This document shows positions 44,139 to 53,296 of a stretch of 64,000 bases of DNA, in pieces; position 1 is the first letter of the stretch, and every line of letters starts with the position of its first letter. The translations under genes were made by a program, and so were the position numbers. The notes under the pieces were generated by a model. The model did no database searches, was not told the DNA's origin, and saw only the letters and a list, made by a program, of their open reading frames with translations. Source of the stretch: Terribacillus saccharophilus (lineage in GTDB: Bacteria; Bacillota; Bacilli; Bacillales; Amphibacillaceae); contig NZ_NPBD01000002.1 in the NCBI RefSeq assembly GCF_002272745.1, positions 434,001 to 498,000 on the forward strand. The letters run 5' to 3'.

Positions 44139-45275
44139 TCAGATATGTTTACCGAAATACTGATAATAATCGGTCTTGATAAAACCGTTGAAAAGCTTGC
44201 GTTTCTTAGTTGCCTGTTTGCCATAGAATGTTTCAAAGCCTTCATGAGATGTTAAGATATAACCGCTCCAAGAAGGGTTATCCTTCATAATGGAGCCTAG
44301 CTCTTTATAGGCCTTTTCCACATCAGGGCGATCTCCCAATCTTTCCCCATAAGGCGGATTCGTTATCATATAACCATTATCCTGCTTTGGATTCCAATCC
44401 GCCACCTGCATCTGTCTCCAGTTGACCAATTCGCCAAGACCCGCTTCAATACTATTTGCCTTCGCAATTTCCACCATTTTATGGTCGATATCCGAACCGG
44501 AAATATGGAGTTCTTGATCATAATTAGCTAAATCCTCTGCTTCTTCCAGCGCCTTTTCCCATAGGTCGGATTTAATCCAATGCCAGTTTTCGGCATCAAA
44601 TTCGCGGTTAAATCCAGGAGCAATGTTCTGACCGATTAGTGCGGCTTCGATGGCAATCGTGCCGCTACCGCAGAATGGATCATGAAGTGGAAATTCCGGA
44701 CGCCAATTCGTCAAAAGCACCATCGCAGCTGCAAGTGTTTCTTTAATCGGTGCTTCGCCTTGCCCGACGCGATAGCCGCGTTTATGCAACCCTGTACCGC
44801 TTGTGTCCAATGTCAAACTGACCGTATCCTTCAAGATAGCCACTTCAATTCGGTGTCTTGGACCTGACTCATCCAACCAGGAAGCAATGCCATGCTTCTG
44901 TTTCAGTCTTTCTACTACCGCCTTCTTTACGATGCGTTGACAATCAGGGACACTATAAAGCGTCGATTTGATACTTTTTCCGATTACCGGGAATTCTCCG
45001 TTTTCCTGTATGTACGTTTCCCACGGCAATGCCTTTGTCTGTTCAAAGAGCTCATCAAAAGTAGTCGCCTTGAATTCTCCGACGAGCACTTTAATACGAT
45101 CAGCTGTCCGAAGCCAGAGATTGCAGCGTACAATAGCGGACGGATCCGCTTGAAATACTACTCTGCCATTGTCTACTTGTACATCTTCATAGCCCAGCTG
45201 CTTCACTTCGCGTGCAACAACAGATTCCAATCCCATCGCAGCAGTGGCAATCAGGGTCACTTGCCTTTTCATCAT
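44139..45275 (-). CDS. 23S rRNA guanine-N2 methyltransferase, RlmL-like (YpsC)
   Basis: A 378-residue class I methyltransferase. An N-terminal THUMP domain (about 1-160) is followed by the Rossmann domain with HDPFCGSGTIAIEAA for AdoMet, ISGSDIDHKMVEIAK and the catalytic NPPYGERLGD. These match YpsC, which lies next to rnpB in B. subtilis as here. It probably modifies 23S rRNA. Two adjacent ATG codons are possible starts, both close to GAGGT. Confidence 0.92.
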   Translation of the reverse strand: MMKRQVTLIATAAMGLESVVAREVKQLGYEDVQVDNGRVVFQADPSAIVRCNLWLRTADRIKVLVGEFKATTFDELFEQTKALPWETYIQENGEFPVIGKSIKSTLYSVPDCQRIVKKAVVERLKQKHGIASWLDESGPRHRIEVAILKDTVSLTLDTSGTGLHKRGYRVGQGEAPIKETLAAAMVLLTNWRPEFPLHDPFCGSGTIAIEAALIGQNIAPGFNREFDAENWHWIKSDLWEKALEEAEDLANYDQELHISGSDIDHKMVEIAKANSIEAGLGELVNWRQMQVADWNPKQDNGYMITNPPYGERLGDRPDVEKAYKELGSIMKDNPSWSGYILTSHEGFETFYGKQATKKRKLFNGFIKTDYYQYFGKHI

Positions 45276-45296
45276 GTAAAACCTCGCTTTTATGTA

Positions 45297-45337
45297 TTAA
45301 AAAGCCCTCTCTAGCTGAAACCAGTTAGAAAGGGCTG
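45297..45337 (-). terminator. Terminator of rnpB
   Basis: On the minus strand AGCCCTTTCTAACTG pairs with CAGCTAGAGAGGGCT (45303-45336), with three mismatched positions, followed by TTTTTAA. Confidence 0.8.
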
Positions 45338-45349
45338 TTTGTTGTATAC

Positions 45350-45745
45350 AGTGGACCAAATGAATGTTCTGTAAGCCATGTTCTGTACCGATGCACTGCG
45401 AGCGGTGGTCAGCCTCGTACAACGGTAGTAATCATCTATCTACAAGCTCATCGCTTGTCCCTTTTTAGGTTGAATTCCCATAATCAAGGGTGCCCCTACC
45501 AACATTTGGGTTGCTCACTCGTGGGGTTTACCTCGTTCCACTCAGCAAGTTTCCAAGCTGACTACGTCACTGTGGCACTTTCAAGACATGTCAGCCATAT
45601 CCGAAGACTTAGGCTTTCTGCCTGCCGTTAGCATTACTGCTACCTTGGCTTATGAATTCGCCAAGCACGAACACTACAAGCATCTCAGCCTGTGTGAGCA
45701 TGGACTTTCCTCTGCATCACTGCAGCGATTACTCAAACATTCATT
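45350..45745 (-). ncRNA. rnpB: RNase P RNA, Bacillus type (class B)
   Basis: On the minus strand the 5' part reads GTAATCGCTGCAG, then GAGGAAAGTCCATGCTC, the conserved start of bacterial RNase P RNA. Later come GACGGCAG-type and GTAAACCCC blocks and a 3' end ACAGAACATTC that closes helix P1 with GAATGTTTGAGT. Length of about 395 bases and position between gpsB and ypsC match B. subtilis rnpB. It is the catalytic RNA that matures tRNA 5' ends. The ends are estimated from helix P1 and could be off by a few bases. Confidence 0.95.
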
Positions 45746-45802
45746 TTTAAGTTGCTAACCTATTGTACGCGGTTCGACGTCAATAGTCAAGACCGCCCAG
45801 CA

Positions 45803-46177
45803 TCAAACATCATTCTCAGCGAATTTTTTCCCGAAAACGGCCTTTTCCAAATTGGACAGACGTTTAAGGATGTCATAATTCACTTGATGATTCATCTGTG
45901 TCTCTCGCTCTCGCACAGGAGCAGCTGGCTGTGGAGCTTGTTCTTTTGGCTGCTGTACAGATCTGGATGATCTGGTTGTGTCGTTCGAGGACTGCTGCTG
46001 TCTAAGACGTTCATTCTCACTTTTCAGCCGATCGATTTCTTTTTGGAATGTTTCATAATCCTGAATGATCTTATCCAAATACTCATCGACTTCATCTTGG
46101 TTATAACCACGCATACCTGTTTTAAAATTCTTTTCAAAGATATCTTTTTGTGTCAGTTGGATGTTTGCCAAAGCCAT
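45803..46177 (-). CDS. gpsB: Cell division regulator GpsB
   Basis: A 124-residue DivIVA-like protein. The N-terminal domain holds KDIFEKNFKTGMRGYNQDEVDEYLD, the membrane-binding and penicillin-binding-protein-docking part. A coiled coil (about 35-65) is followed by a Gln/Pro linker and the C-terminal hexamerisation helices with YDILKRLSNLEKAVFG. It links PBP1 to the division site. The ATG at 46177 follows GAGGTGA. Confidence 0.95.
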   Translation of the reverse strand: MALANIQLTQKDIFEKNFKTGMRGYNQDEVDEYLDKIIQDYETFQKEIDRLKSENERLRQQQSSNDTTRSSRSVQQPKEQAPQPAAPVRERETQMNHQVNYDILKRLSNLEKAVFGKKFAENDV

Positions 46178-46252
46178 ACACAAGTCACCTCATTTATACA
46201 ATTGTATATAAGTACATTCTTTCAAACTCATCCGTGATTGTCAATTTTCTTC

Positions 46253-46831
46253 TCATGTCTGGTCCCAATAAGTAGGATCGTTCATCTGTTCCCGCTCAAG
46301 TGTGTCCTGTAAATCCAGCGCAGTTATATAGTAGAGCCCATAATCATGCGCTTCTTGATAGCTGCGTGCTTCTTTCAGGAAAAAATCGATACTGCCTGTC
46401 TGGTTTTCGTCAAACATAACAAGAGCAGCCTCTGTTTTTGACAGCATCCATTTATCACGTGCCTTGAATTGATATGGTCCCTTATAGTCACCTTCATATA
46501 TCGGCTGGTAAAAATCAGCAAGCATGATCACTTCTTGGTACTCCTCCTGCAGATCTTCGGACCAGCGCGCGTCCTGATTATCAAAAGGCGGGATGACAGC
46601 AAGCTGGATATCATATTCCTCTTCCTTTAAATCAAGTACAACCTGGGCTGTCCACAACTCTACACCAGTCTGTCCTGACAGGAGCACCCATTCCAATCCA
46701 GTTTCAATCAGACCGAGCAGCTTGTCCCGTATTGTTTGCTTGATATAATGCACACGAGGATCACTCATTTTAAAGATTCCCATTTCGTAGTGCTTGTATC
46801 CAGTAACGTATAATTTCTTCATTAGGGACAT
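46253..46831 (-). CDS. ypsA: YpsA family protein (DUF1273, SLOG fold)
   Basis: A 192-residue protein with LYVTGYKHYEMGIF, WVLLSGQTGVELWTAQVV (SLOG-type nucleotide-binding motif) and LADFYQPIYEGDYKGPYQF. This matches YpsA, which affects cell division and cell shape in Firmicutes. It precedes gpsB, the usual order. The first ATG is three bases after GAGGAG and a second ATG (MKKL) twelve bases after it, so the exact start is undecided. Confidence 0.92.
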   Translation of the reverse strand: MSLMKKLYVTGYKHYEMGIFKMSDPRVHYIKQTIRDKLLGLIETGLEWVLLSGQTGVELWTAQVVLDLKEEEYDIQLAVIPPFDNQDARWSEDLQEEYQEVIMLADFYQPIYEGDYKGPYQFKARDKWMLSKTEAALVMFDENQTGSIDFFLKEARSYQEAHDYGLYYITALDLQDTLEREQMNDPTYWDQT

Positions 46832-46862
46832 GCGCTCCTCTTCTTTTCACTGTTTCTATCTA

Positions 46863-46892
46863 AACATAAAAGAGCTGGCTGACGCCAGCTCT
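46863..46892 (-). terminator. Terminator of the CotD-like gene
   Basis: AGAGCTGGC (46871-46879) pairs perfectly with GCCAGCTCT (46884-46892) around a four-base loop. On the minus strand TTTATGTTT follows. Confidence 0.8.
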
Positions 46893-46902
46893 AATAGGAC
46901 TA

Positions 46903-47337
46903 TTAGTACCACTTTTTCTGCGTTGGTTTAGGTTTTGGTGCCATTTGCGGTTTTGGCTGCTCAGGCATTGGCTGGTACATTTGCGGGCTTACCTGCTGCG
47001 GCATTGGCATTGGCGCCTGCATAGGCATAGCCATTGGCATCGGACCACAGTCCTTGCAAGGATTCGGTCTCGGTGGGCTGTTGTGAGTCGGGCTAAGATG
47101 TGTCTGCTCCATCGATTGTTCATTAGCAAAAGAAGTCGTATGTGGATACGCGTGGACATTCTTCACCTTATGATGGTTCACCACTGTTGTATGAACTGGG
47201 TGTATATGCTCAATTACCTCTTCAGAGTAAGTGTGTTCTACATTGTTGATAACAGGATCGACTATCGTCTTCGTTCCGCAGTGCACTGGACCACAATGGA
47301 CTGGACGCGGAGGAGGACAGCAATGTCTTTTACGCAT
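46903..47337 (-). CDS. CotD-like inner spore coat protein
   Basis: A 144-residue protein beginning MRKRHCCPPPRPVHCGPVHC. The middle is His- and Val-rich with PVHTTVVNHHKVKNVHAYPH. The tail is Met/Pro/Gln-rich with repeats of PMPM and PQMA, ending KKWY. The Cys-His-Pro N-terminus and the HHKV block match the CotD family of spore coat proteins, deposited in the mother cell. The ATG at 47337 follows AAAGGGG. The Met-Pro tail looks lineage specific. Confidence 0.78.
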   Translation of the reverse strand: MRKRHCCPPPRPVHCGPVHCGTKTIVDPVINNVEHTYSEEVIEHIHPVHTTVVNHHKVKNVHAYPHTTSFANEQSMEQTHLSPTHNSPPRPNPCKDCGPMPMAMPMQAPMPMPQQVSPQMYQPMPEQPKPQMAPKPKPTQKKWY

Positions 47338-47417
47338 GTTCTTTCCCCTTTCTGTATTGGATTCTCTATAACATATGAAAGGGCGAAAGAACATGTACTA
47401 TGACAGTCACCTATATT

Positions 47418-48458
47418 TCAGGCGTTTTGACTGATTAACCTGTCCGTATTTTTTAATGCCTCCAAGTTTTGAACCCCAATTCCGAACATGCTGATCCGCA
47501 GCTCAAGTTCCAGCTGCTCGAAGCGTTCAAGCAGTGCTTCTTTCGAATCCACTGCTTCCGGTAAAATGGAACGTCCGTAGCCTGCCATGTCTGCCCCTAA
47601 AGCAATTGCTTTAGCTGCATCCGCGCCATTCGTAATTCCTCCGCTGGCAATTAGGCATTCAGGAGGTTCGGGCATTCTACTCAGCTGTTCGACGCATTTG
47701 GCTGTCGGAAGGCCCCAATCAAGAAATGCTGATGCAGCTCTTTGCTTTATAGTATTCTGAGAACGATATTTCTCTACTTCAATCCAAGAAGTACCGCCAG
47801 CACCTGCTGTATCAATGAATTGTACGCCTGCTTCGATTAGCTGTCTGCATGTGTCAGGAGCAATCCCAAAGCCCACTTCCTTGACTCCGACAGGTACAGA
47901 CAATGTATCTGCTACTTTCGCAATTTTAGACAAAAGACCGCTGAAATCAGTATCTCCCTCATCCTGGAAAATTTCCTGCATGCTATTAAGATGTAGCACA
48001 ATGGCATCTGCACCTGTCAAACGAACGATTTGACTGCATTCATCAGGTCCATAACCATAATTCAGCTGGACAGCACCAATATTTGCGAAAATAGGAATGC
48101 TTGGAGCTTCTTCCCGAAGCTGAAAACTTGCAGCGGCCGTCTCATTTTCCAGCGCCACTCGACTGGATCCAAGCCCGAGTGCCCAGCCTTTTTCTTCGGC
48201 AGCACTTGCTAAGTTCCGGTTAATCTCATGGGCACGGGGTGTGCCGCCGGTCATACTGCTGATCAGAAAAGGCACTTTCACTTGTTTTCGAAGAAATGTG
48301 GCGCTAGTATCAATTGTATCGAAGCTGATTTCAGGAAGAGCCTGATGCTCGAATCGGTACAATTCGAAGCCAGTTGAGATACCTTTTCCTTGTACCTGTT
48401 CATTCAACGTAATATGTATATGTTCATCCTTACGGTTATGTATGGATCTGTCTGTCAT
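47418..48458 (-). CDS. fni: Isopentenyl-diphosphate delta-isomerase, type 2
   Basis: A 346-residue FMN-dependent isomerase. RKDEHIHITLNEQ opens the protein; PFLISSMTGGTPRAHEIN, GLGSSRVAL, HLNSMQEIFQDEGDTDF, KEVGFGIAP and TAGAGGTSWIEVE are family blocks. It converts isopentenyl to dimethylallyl diphosphate, the starter for farnesyl diphosphate. The ATG follows AGGGGG. It is the last gene of the carotenoid operon, 23 bases after crtP, which ties precursor supply to pigment synthesis. Fni in B. subtilis lies elsewhere, so its place here is specific to the pigment cluster. Confidence 0.95.
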   Translation of the reverse strand: MTDRSIHNRKDEHIHITLNEQVQGKGISTGFELYRFEHQALPEISFDTIDTSATFLRKQVKVPFLISSMTGGTPRAHEINRNLASAAEEKGWALGLGSSRVALENETAAASFQLREEAPSIPIFANIGAVQLNYGYGPDECSQIVRLTGADAIVLHLNSMQEIFQDEGDTDFSGLLSKIAKVADTLSVPVGVKEVGFGIAPDTCRQLIEAGVQFIDTAGAGGTSWIEVEKYRSQNTIKQRAASAFLDWGLPTAKCVEQLSRMPEPPECLIASGGITNGADAAKAIALGADMAGYGRSILPEAVDSKEALLERFEQLELELRISMFGIGVQNLEALKNTDRLISQNA

Positions 48459-48481
48459 CCTGTTTCCCCCTGGTTCTAAAC

Positions 48482-49951
48482 CTATCCCTGCATTATTGCT
48501 TGTGCTGTAAGTTTTCCGCTTAATGTGACCATTGGTGTACCACCGCCTGGGTGTGTTGAACCACCTGCAAACCAAAGACCTTTGATAAGTGTATCTTTAT
48601 TCGGTATTCGGAAAAAGGCTTGCTGAAGATTGTTTGAACTCATTCCATATATAGCTCCCCGAAATGCACGCGTGCGAACGGCTAAATCAGCTGGGGTCTG
48701 AAGTTCTTCCATGATAATTGATTCCGATAAAGCAGTAAGCCCTTTATCTTCAAGCTGCTTTATAAGCTGTTCTTTATACAGTTCCTTATCCTGCAGCTGG
48801 TTCATACCAGTAAGATACGGTGCGTTAGCAAGAACAAATAAATTGCTCATGCTTGCAGGTGCAAGGTCTGGTTCACTTGCTCCAGAAAAACAAATATAAA
48901 GTGTCGGCTCCTTGATATAAAGGTTTTTCTTAAAAATCGATGTAAATTCTGCTTGATAATCGGGCGGGAAGAAAACATTATGGTGAGCTAATTGTGCGTA
49001 GCGCTTTTTAACACCTAAAAGCATTGTAAAGCCAGACAAAGAAGGCTCTACTTTCTTTATTTTATGATCAGAAAAATGCGGTCGATCAGACTCATCCAGC
49101 AGTCCGCTGTACATACTTAGGGCATCTCCGTTTCCGATAAGCGTATCACAAGCATAGTCACCTTTGGTAGTCGTAACCCCTGTTACCGCCCCTTTACATG
49201 TCCGTATACTGGTCACATCTGTTTCTGTTTCAATGGTAACCCCTAATTCCACAGCAAGCTTTTCAAATGCTTCCACAAGTTTATACGTGCCGCCTTTAAT
49301 GCCATAAACTCCTTCCCCTGCTTCCAAAAATGCAAGCATTGCGAAAATGGATGGCGCCTGAAAAGGAGAGGAACCAACATATGTCGCGTACCTGCCGAAA
49401 AGGCGTAAGGTATTCGGATGTCGAAAGTACTTTTTTAATAAAGCTTGAAATGATTGCGTCGGACGAATCTTGGCAAAATTGTGCAAAAGCCCAGGCTGCA
49501 GCTTTTCCTGCCATAGAAAGAGTGGTTTATGAAGAAATGCCTTTTCAGAAATCTGAAACAGCCTTCTGCTTTCAGAAAGGAAAGCAGGATAGGCTTTTGC
49601 ATCAGCTTTGCTGTAGACGGCTAGTTGCTCCTGCATCCTCTCAACATCCGGTGTCAGTTCGACAACGTTCCTATCCGGAAAGAAATTCTTTCCGATTGGG
49701 GAAATTGGATAGAAGGTCAAATAATTCCGGCTGTCTCGCCCTGTATCATGAAATACTTGTTCAAAGATATGCTTTAGTGTGATGGTGCTAGGCCCCAGAT
49801 CAAAGTGGAAACCACCTTTATTAACCTGTTGGAGCTTACCGCCAAGTGTTTTGTTCTTCTCAAGAATTTTAACATCCCAGCCAGCGTGGGCAAGGTAAAT
49901 ACTGGTCGTTAAACCGCCTAATCCGCCCCCTATAATAACGGCCCGTTTCAT
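48482..49951 (-). CDS. crtP: CrtP-type carotenoid oxidase (diaponeurosporene oxidase-like)
   Basis: A 489-residue FAD-dependent oxidoreductase of the CrtI/CrtN superfamily. It starts VIIGGGLGGLTTSIYLA, then GGKLQQV, FHFDLGPSTITL, VGSSPFQAPSIFAMLAF and the C-terminal FAGGSTHPGGGTPMVTLSG. Blocks such as YVGSS, LAHHNVFF and GAIYG agree best with staphylococcal CrtP, which oxidises the terminal methyl of diaponeurosporene to an aldehyde or acid. The ATG overlaps the crtQ stop by four bases (ATGA). Reaction assignment versus a third desaturase rests on similarity recalled by eye. Confidence 0.82.
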   Translation of the reverse strand: MKRAVIIGGGLGGLTTSIYLAHAGWDVKILEKNKTLGGKLQQVNKGGFHFDLGPSTITLKHIFEQVFHDTGRDSRNYLTFYPISPIGKNFFPDRNVVELTPDVERMQEQLAVYSKADAKAYPAFLSESRRLFQISEKAFLHKPLFLWQEKLQPGLLHNFAKIRPTQSFQALLKKYFRHPNTLRLFGRYATYVGSSPFQAPSIFAMLAFLEAGEGVYGIKGGTYKLVEAFEKLAVELGVTIETETDVTSIRTCKGAVTGVTTTKGDYACDTLIGNGDALSMYSGLLDESDRPHFSDHKIKKVEPSLSGFTMLLGVKKRYAQLAHHNVFFPPDYQAEFTSIFKKNLYIKEPTLYICFSGASEPDLAPASMSNLFVLANAPYLTGMNQLQDKELYKEQLIKQLEDKGLTALSESIIMEELQTPADLAVRTRAFRGAIYGMSSNNLQQAFFRIPNKDTLIKGLWFAGGSTHPGGGTPMVTLSGKLTAQAIMQG

Positions 49952-51069
49952 TCGTAATATCTCCTGCCTTTCCATTCATATCCCTCTCCCTGCTTATGAA
50001 TCCGTATTGCATCCAGAGCAAGCAAAATAAAGCAGCTGCATCCGATAGGATAGAGAAAGGACGTATACCAGCTTGTTTTCGCCTGGAAATCAATGAAAAC
50101 CTTAATGATTGCTCCTATTAAATAAGCTGTAGCCGCTGCGAGTACAATCTGCATGTCTCCAATTATCAATCCGAAAACTAAGCAAACCGTTGGTAACACA
50201 TATATAAGTGCATATAACAAACAAATAAATAAAGTAAGGAATATATTGCTTCCAGTCCCTGTAAAAATATTTTTACGGAATCCTAGCCATACGGAACGGT
50301 TCGTTTCATACATCCGCATACTCGCGAACTTCTCACCGCGAAGCAAAGCGACTGGAAACTGAGATCGCTTCATAAGGCGCATCAGTTCCATATCATCCAC
50401 TATGGCCGATTTGATCGCTGCATGACTGCCTGCGTTTTGATAACTTTCCTTGTCGATACAGATAAATGCGCCGTGAGCTGCTGTAAATTTAGGATCTTGA
50501 GTTCTCATTACTTGTCGGATTGGTAAGTGGCAAATAACGAGGAACATCATGAACGGAACAAGCATGCGTTCAAGAAAGGTATGCACTCGCTGCCTAGGAA
50601 ACGCGGATATCATACGATAATTCCTGTCAAGATATGGCTGAAGTAACGCTAGTCCCTTTTTTTCCACTGTTACATCCGCATCTAGGAACAACAGCCATTC
50701 CCCTTCCGCATATTCCCCTAATTGCTGACAAGCAAAGTTTTTCCCAGTCCAACCATAAGGCAGCTCCTTGCCCTGATATAGTTTTAAGTTGCAAAGCTTT
50801 TGCTGAAATTGACGTACAACAGTGGATGTTTCATCTGTTGATTGATCATCCAATACAAGGATTTCTTTTATGTAGTCCTGCTGTGGGATCAGGCTTTCAA
50901 GTAAGCGTTCAATATTATCTGCTTCATTACGTGCTGGTATCAATATACTCAGTGGCTTTATCGGTGTACTCGCTCTTATTGGGCTTTTAGGAAAAGCTGT
51001 ACTGTTATATAGCACCCAGATTAGCTGAAGAAGAAGCAGGAAGATGATGATAAGTAATAATACAAACAT
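49948..51069 (-). CDS. crtQ: CrtQ-type glycosyltransferase
   Basis: A 373-residue GT2 family membrane enzyme. One N-terminal helix precedes the catalytic domain with LSILIPARNEADNIERLLESL, VLDDQSTDET, WTGKNFACQQLG and FLDADVTVE. Several C-terminal helices follow. Size and order match CrtQ of S. aureus, which glucosylates diaponeurosporenoate. Here it would add the sugar to the acid made by CrtP. It overlaps crtP by four bases. Confidence 0.85.
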   Translation of the reverse strand: MFVLLLIIIFLLLLQLIWVLYNSTAFPKSPIRASTPIKPLSILIPARNEADNIERLLESLIPQQDYIKEILVLDDQSTDETSTVVRQFQQKLCNLKLYQGKELPYGWTGKNFACQQLGEYAEGEWLLFLDADVTVEKKGLALLQPYLDRNYRMISAFPRQRVHTFLERMLVPFMMFLVICHLPIRQVMRTQDPKFTAAHGAFICIDKESYQNAGSHAAIKSAIVDDMELMRLMKRSQFPVALLRGEKFASMRMYETNRSVWLGFRKNIFTGTGSNIFLTLFICLLYALIYVLPTVCLVFGLIIGDMQIVLAAATAYLIGAIIKVFIDFQAKTSWYTSFLYPIGCSCFILLALDAIRIHKQGEGYEWKGRRYYE

Positions 51070-51085
51070 AAATGCTTCTCCCTCC

Positions 51086-51748
51086 CTAGCTGATCTGTTC
51101 CTGGGGCTCTATATGCTGTCCTCCGATGATCGTCTGTTTATGCTCGTCTGCTTGTTCCTCCAGCAGTTTCGATAAATACAAACTCACACTGGTTCTCGTC
51201 ATGCTTTCCCAGTCCTCATGAATTGGTTCACCGAAGTGCAATGATGCAATAGGTTTCTTTTCTTCTCCAAAATGATAATGCAAGGTGACCGGAACAACTG
51301 GGACCGGCTTCTGATGCAGCAAATACCCTATTCCTGCCTCAAAAAGATATGGTCTCTGGTCTTGATGTAAAATCTGTCCCTGCGGAAAAAGCCAAATGTA
51401 GCTGCCCGATTCCAACAACTGTCTCGCATACTGAAGGGAAGCGACAACATCGCGAATTCTTGTTTTATCAATTGAGAAAGCACCGAGCTTGCGAAAGAAG
51501 CGATACGTTTCCAGTCCTTCTTGGGCCATCAGCATATAATGATTACCCTCTAAATGCTTTTCAGTGGCTTGAAAAATTAACAGACCATCCCACCAGGAGC
51601 TGTGATTTGCTATAAATATTGCTGGTTTTTCTGGCACCTGGACATGTCCGGTAGCTTCAACCCGTTCAAAGTTACGGGGAAGTAAATAATAACGTTGATA
51701 AGCGGCGAAAAGTTCAATGAACCAGCGCTTTTTTTCTGCTTGAATCAA
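51086..51748 (-). CDS. Carotenoid acyltransferase candidate (PlsC-type fold)
   Basis: A 220-residue acyltransferase with the HX4D motif in FIANHSSWWDGLLIF and a second motif LFPQGQ followed by PVVPVTLHYHF. The TTG start after GGAGG lies inside the 3' end of the DUF422 gene (35-base overlap). In Bacillales pigment clusters a PlsC-like protein replaces or complements S. aureus CrtO and esterifies a fatty acid to the glucose. Function as the final acylation step is inferred from the operon. The fold alone could equally serve phospholipid synthesis. Confidence 0.75.
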   Translation of the reverse strand: MIQAEKKRWFIELFAAYQRYYLLPRNFERVEATGHVQVPEKPAIFIANHSSWWDGLLIFQATEKHLEGNHYMLMAQEGLETYRFFRKLGAFSIDKTRIRDVVASLQYARQLLESGSYIWLFPQGQILHQDQRPYLFEAGIGYLLHQKPVPVVPVTLHYHFGEEKKPIASLHFGEPIHEDWESMTRTSVSLYLSKLLEEQADEHKQTIIGGQHIEPQEQIS

Positions 51749-52445
51749 GCACTCTCCTCCCTTCTGTAAGAAGAATGAACAGAATGGCCAGACAAGCAAC
51801 AAGGATGAAACCTTTTTTCAGAGCCAACAGACCGAAAAACAGGAACATCAATTCCAATAAACGATAAGACTGGACTGACGGCTTTGCACCCTTTTGTAAA
51901 GGAAGCAACAATGACAAAACGGCAGCAAGGAAAAACCAAGTAATAAAATTCGTCGCGGGTATTCCATAATAAAAGCCGCCGTTATCCCATTGCCAGAACT
52001 CCCATGCTAATGCGGCAGGATCAAGTATGAAATCGATGAATACGACCCATACACCTGTTTCTAAAGCACGCAGCCACTTATTTTGCTGTGTGCTGATCAT
52101 AGTGCTGTTAATAATAAAACCAACCCAAGCAATGGCAATTGTAAAAGGTACTCCTAACACGTGATAACCGAGCATCGTCGTGTATTCGTATTCACCAAAG
52201 GGAAATCCGGTATAAACGCTCAGTGCCTCAATCAACAGTGTAGTAACTCCAATAAGAAACAGAACAGTGAACGTCTTACTCATTTTTGTTTTACTGAAAA
52301 AGTGGGTTTTACTTTCTACCAGTACCGCTGCCGTATAGAGAATCATAAAGATACTATTAGCGAAATACAGCCATTCCGGAAGCTCCCAAAATAAAAGAAG
52401 CACAAGCCCAATGAACAACCAAACAGCAAAGATACGGTACATCAT
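51714..52445 (-). CDS. Carotenoid biosynthesis protein, CruF-like (DUF422)
   Basis: A 243-residue membrane protein with about seven helices. Conserved parts are YTGFPFGEYEYTTMLGYHVLGVPFTIAIAWVGF (short marks: FPFGEYEY, GVPFTIAIAW) and FIDFILDPAALAWEFWQW with the acidic-aromatic motif. This is the DUF422 family, which includes the carotenoid 1',2'-hydratase CruF. In a C30 pathway hydration of a psi end group is possible but not established. Its ATG overlaps the crtM stop by four bases. Confidence 0.8.
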   Translation of the reverse strand: MMYRIFAVWLFIGLVLLLFWELPEWLYFANSIFMILYTAAVLVESKTHFFSKTKMSKTFTVLFLIGVTTLLIEALSVYTGFPFGEYEYTTMLGYHVLGVPFTIAIAWVGFIINSTMISTQQNKWLRALETGVWVVFIDFILDPAALAWEFWQWDNGGFYYGIPATNFITWFFLAAVLSLLLPLQKGAKPSVQSYRLLELMFLFFGLLALKKGFILVACLAILFILLTEGRRVLDSSRKKALVH

Positions 52446-53296
52446 GTAATTGATTCCCTTTTCCTAGCCTTTTTAGCTGTTTGGTAGAGTACTAGTTTAC
52501 GAGACTGCGGTACATAAGCACGCTTATGGAACACATCATAATCATTCTCTTTGATTACATCCATAATGGCTGCATAATAGCTGCTAGCCAAAGTGATTGC
52601 GAATGCGCTCGATTCTGGATACGTATTCAGCCCTTCCAGTCCTTCTTCGAACCAATTGTTAGCTGTATTTATCAGGTCGTCAATTACCTGTCGAAACGAA
52701 ATGGATAATTCCTGAGCATAAAACGCTTCTTCCGAATAGTCATATGCCGCCAGAATGGATAGCGGGATATATCGTCGGCCCCGTTCCAAGTCTTCTCCGA
52801 CATCCCTCAGGATATTGACGATTTGCATCGCCTTTCCAAGCTTGATTCCTGCTTTTATAATTTTTTCCGAAGGATAATCGTGCAATACCGGCAGCAGCAT
52901 TTCGCCGACAGATCCGGCTACATGGTAGCAGTAGTCTTCCAACTGTTCAAATGTCTTATAATGTGTGTGCATCTCATCCATCCTCTGGCCCTTAATCTGG
53001 GTGAAGAAAGGCGCTGGTTCCAGATTGGGGAAAGTGTCGAATAGCCAGCGCAGGGAAGGCCAGATAAAGTGCCCTTCAGCTTTACTGAGATGTTGAAAGT
53101 GCCACTCCAGCTCGTCTAGGGTATAAACGCTATTTTCAGGTTCATCCATGCTGTCATCAATCATTCGGCAGAATGTATAAATAACGAACACAGCTTCCTT
53201 ACGCGGAGAAGGAAGCTCGCGAAAAGCCTGATAAAAGCTCGCGGAATGCTGCTTCATCGCCTTTTCACACGCTTTTGCGTACTGTTTCTTGAGCAT
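52442..53296 (-). CDS. crtM: Dehydrosqualene/phytoene synthase (CrtM-like)
   Basis: A 284-residue head-to-head prenyl synthase. The two Asp-rich magnesium motifs are present: MIDDSMDE (DDSMD at 47-51) and NILRDVGEDLERGRRYIP. The first motif's position and the overall length match staphylococcal CrtM, which joins two farnesyl diphosphates to 4,4'-diapophytoene. The ATG at 53296 is set by GAGGT and lies 32 bases inside the upstream desaturase gene. Product chain length (C30 over C40) is inferred from the company of CrtN/CrtP/CrtQ types. Confidence 0.9.
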   Translation of the reverse strand: MLKKQYAKACEKAMKQHSASFYQAFRELPSPRKEAVFVIYTFCRMIDDSMDEPENSVYTLDELEWHFQHLSKAEGHFIWPSLRWLFDTFPNLEPAPFFTQIKGQRMDEMHTHYKTFEQLEDYCYHVAGSVGEMLLPVLHDYPSEKIIKAGIKLGKAMQIVNILRDVGEDLERGRRYIPLSILAAYDYSEEAFYAQELSISFRQVIDDLINTANNWFEEGLEGLNTYPESSAFAITLASSYYAAIMDVIKENDYDVFHKRAYVPQSRKLVLYQTAKKARKRESIT

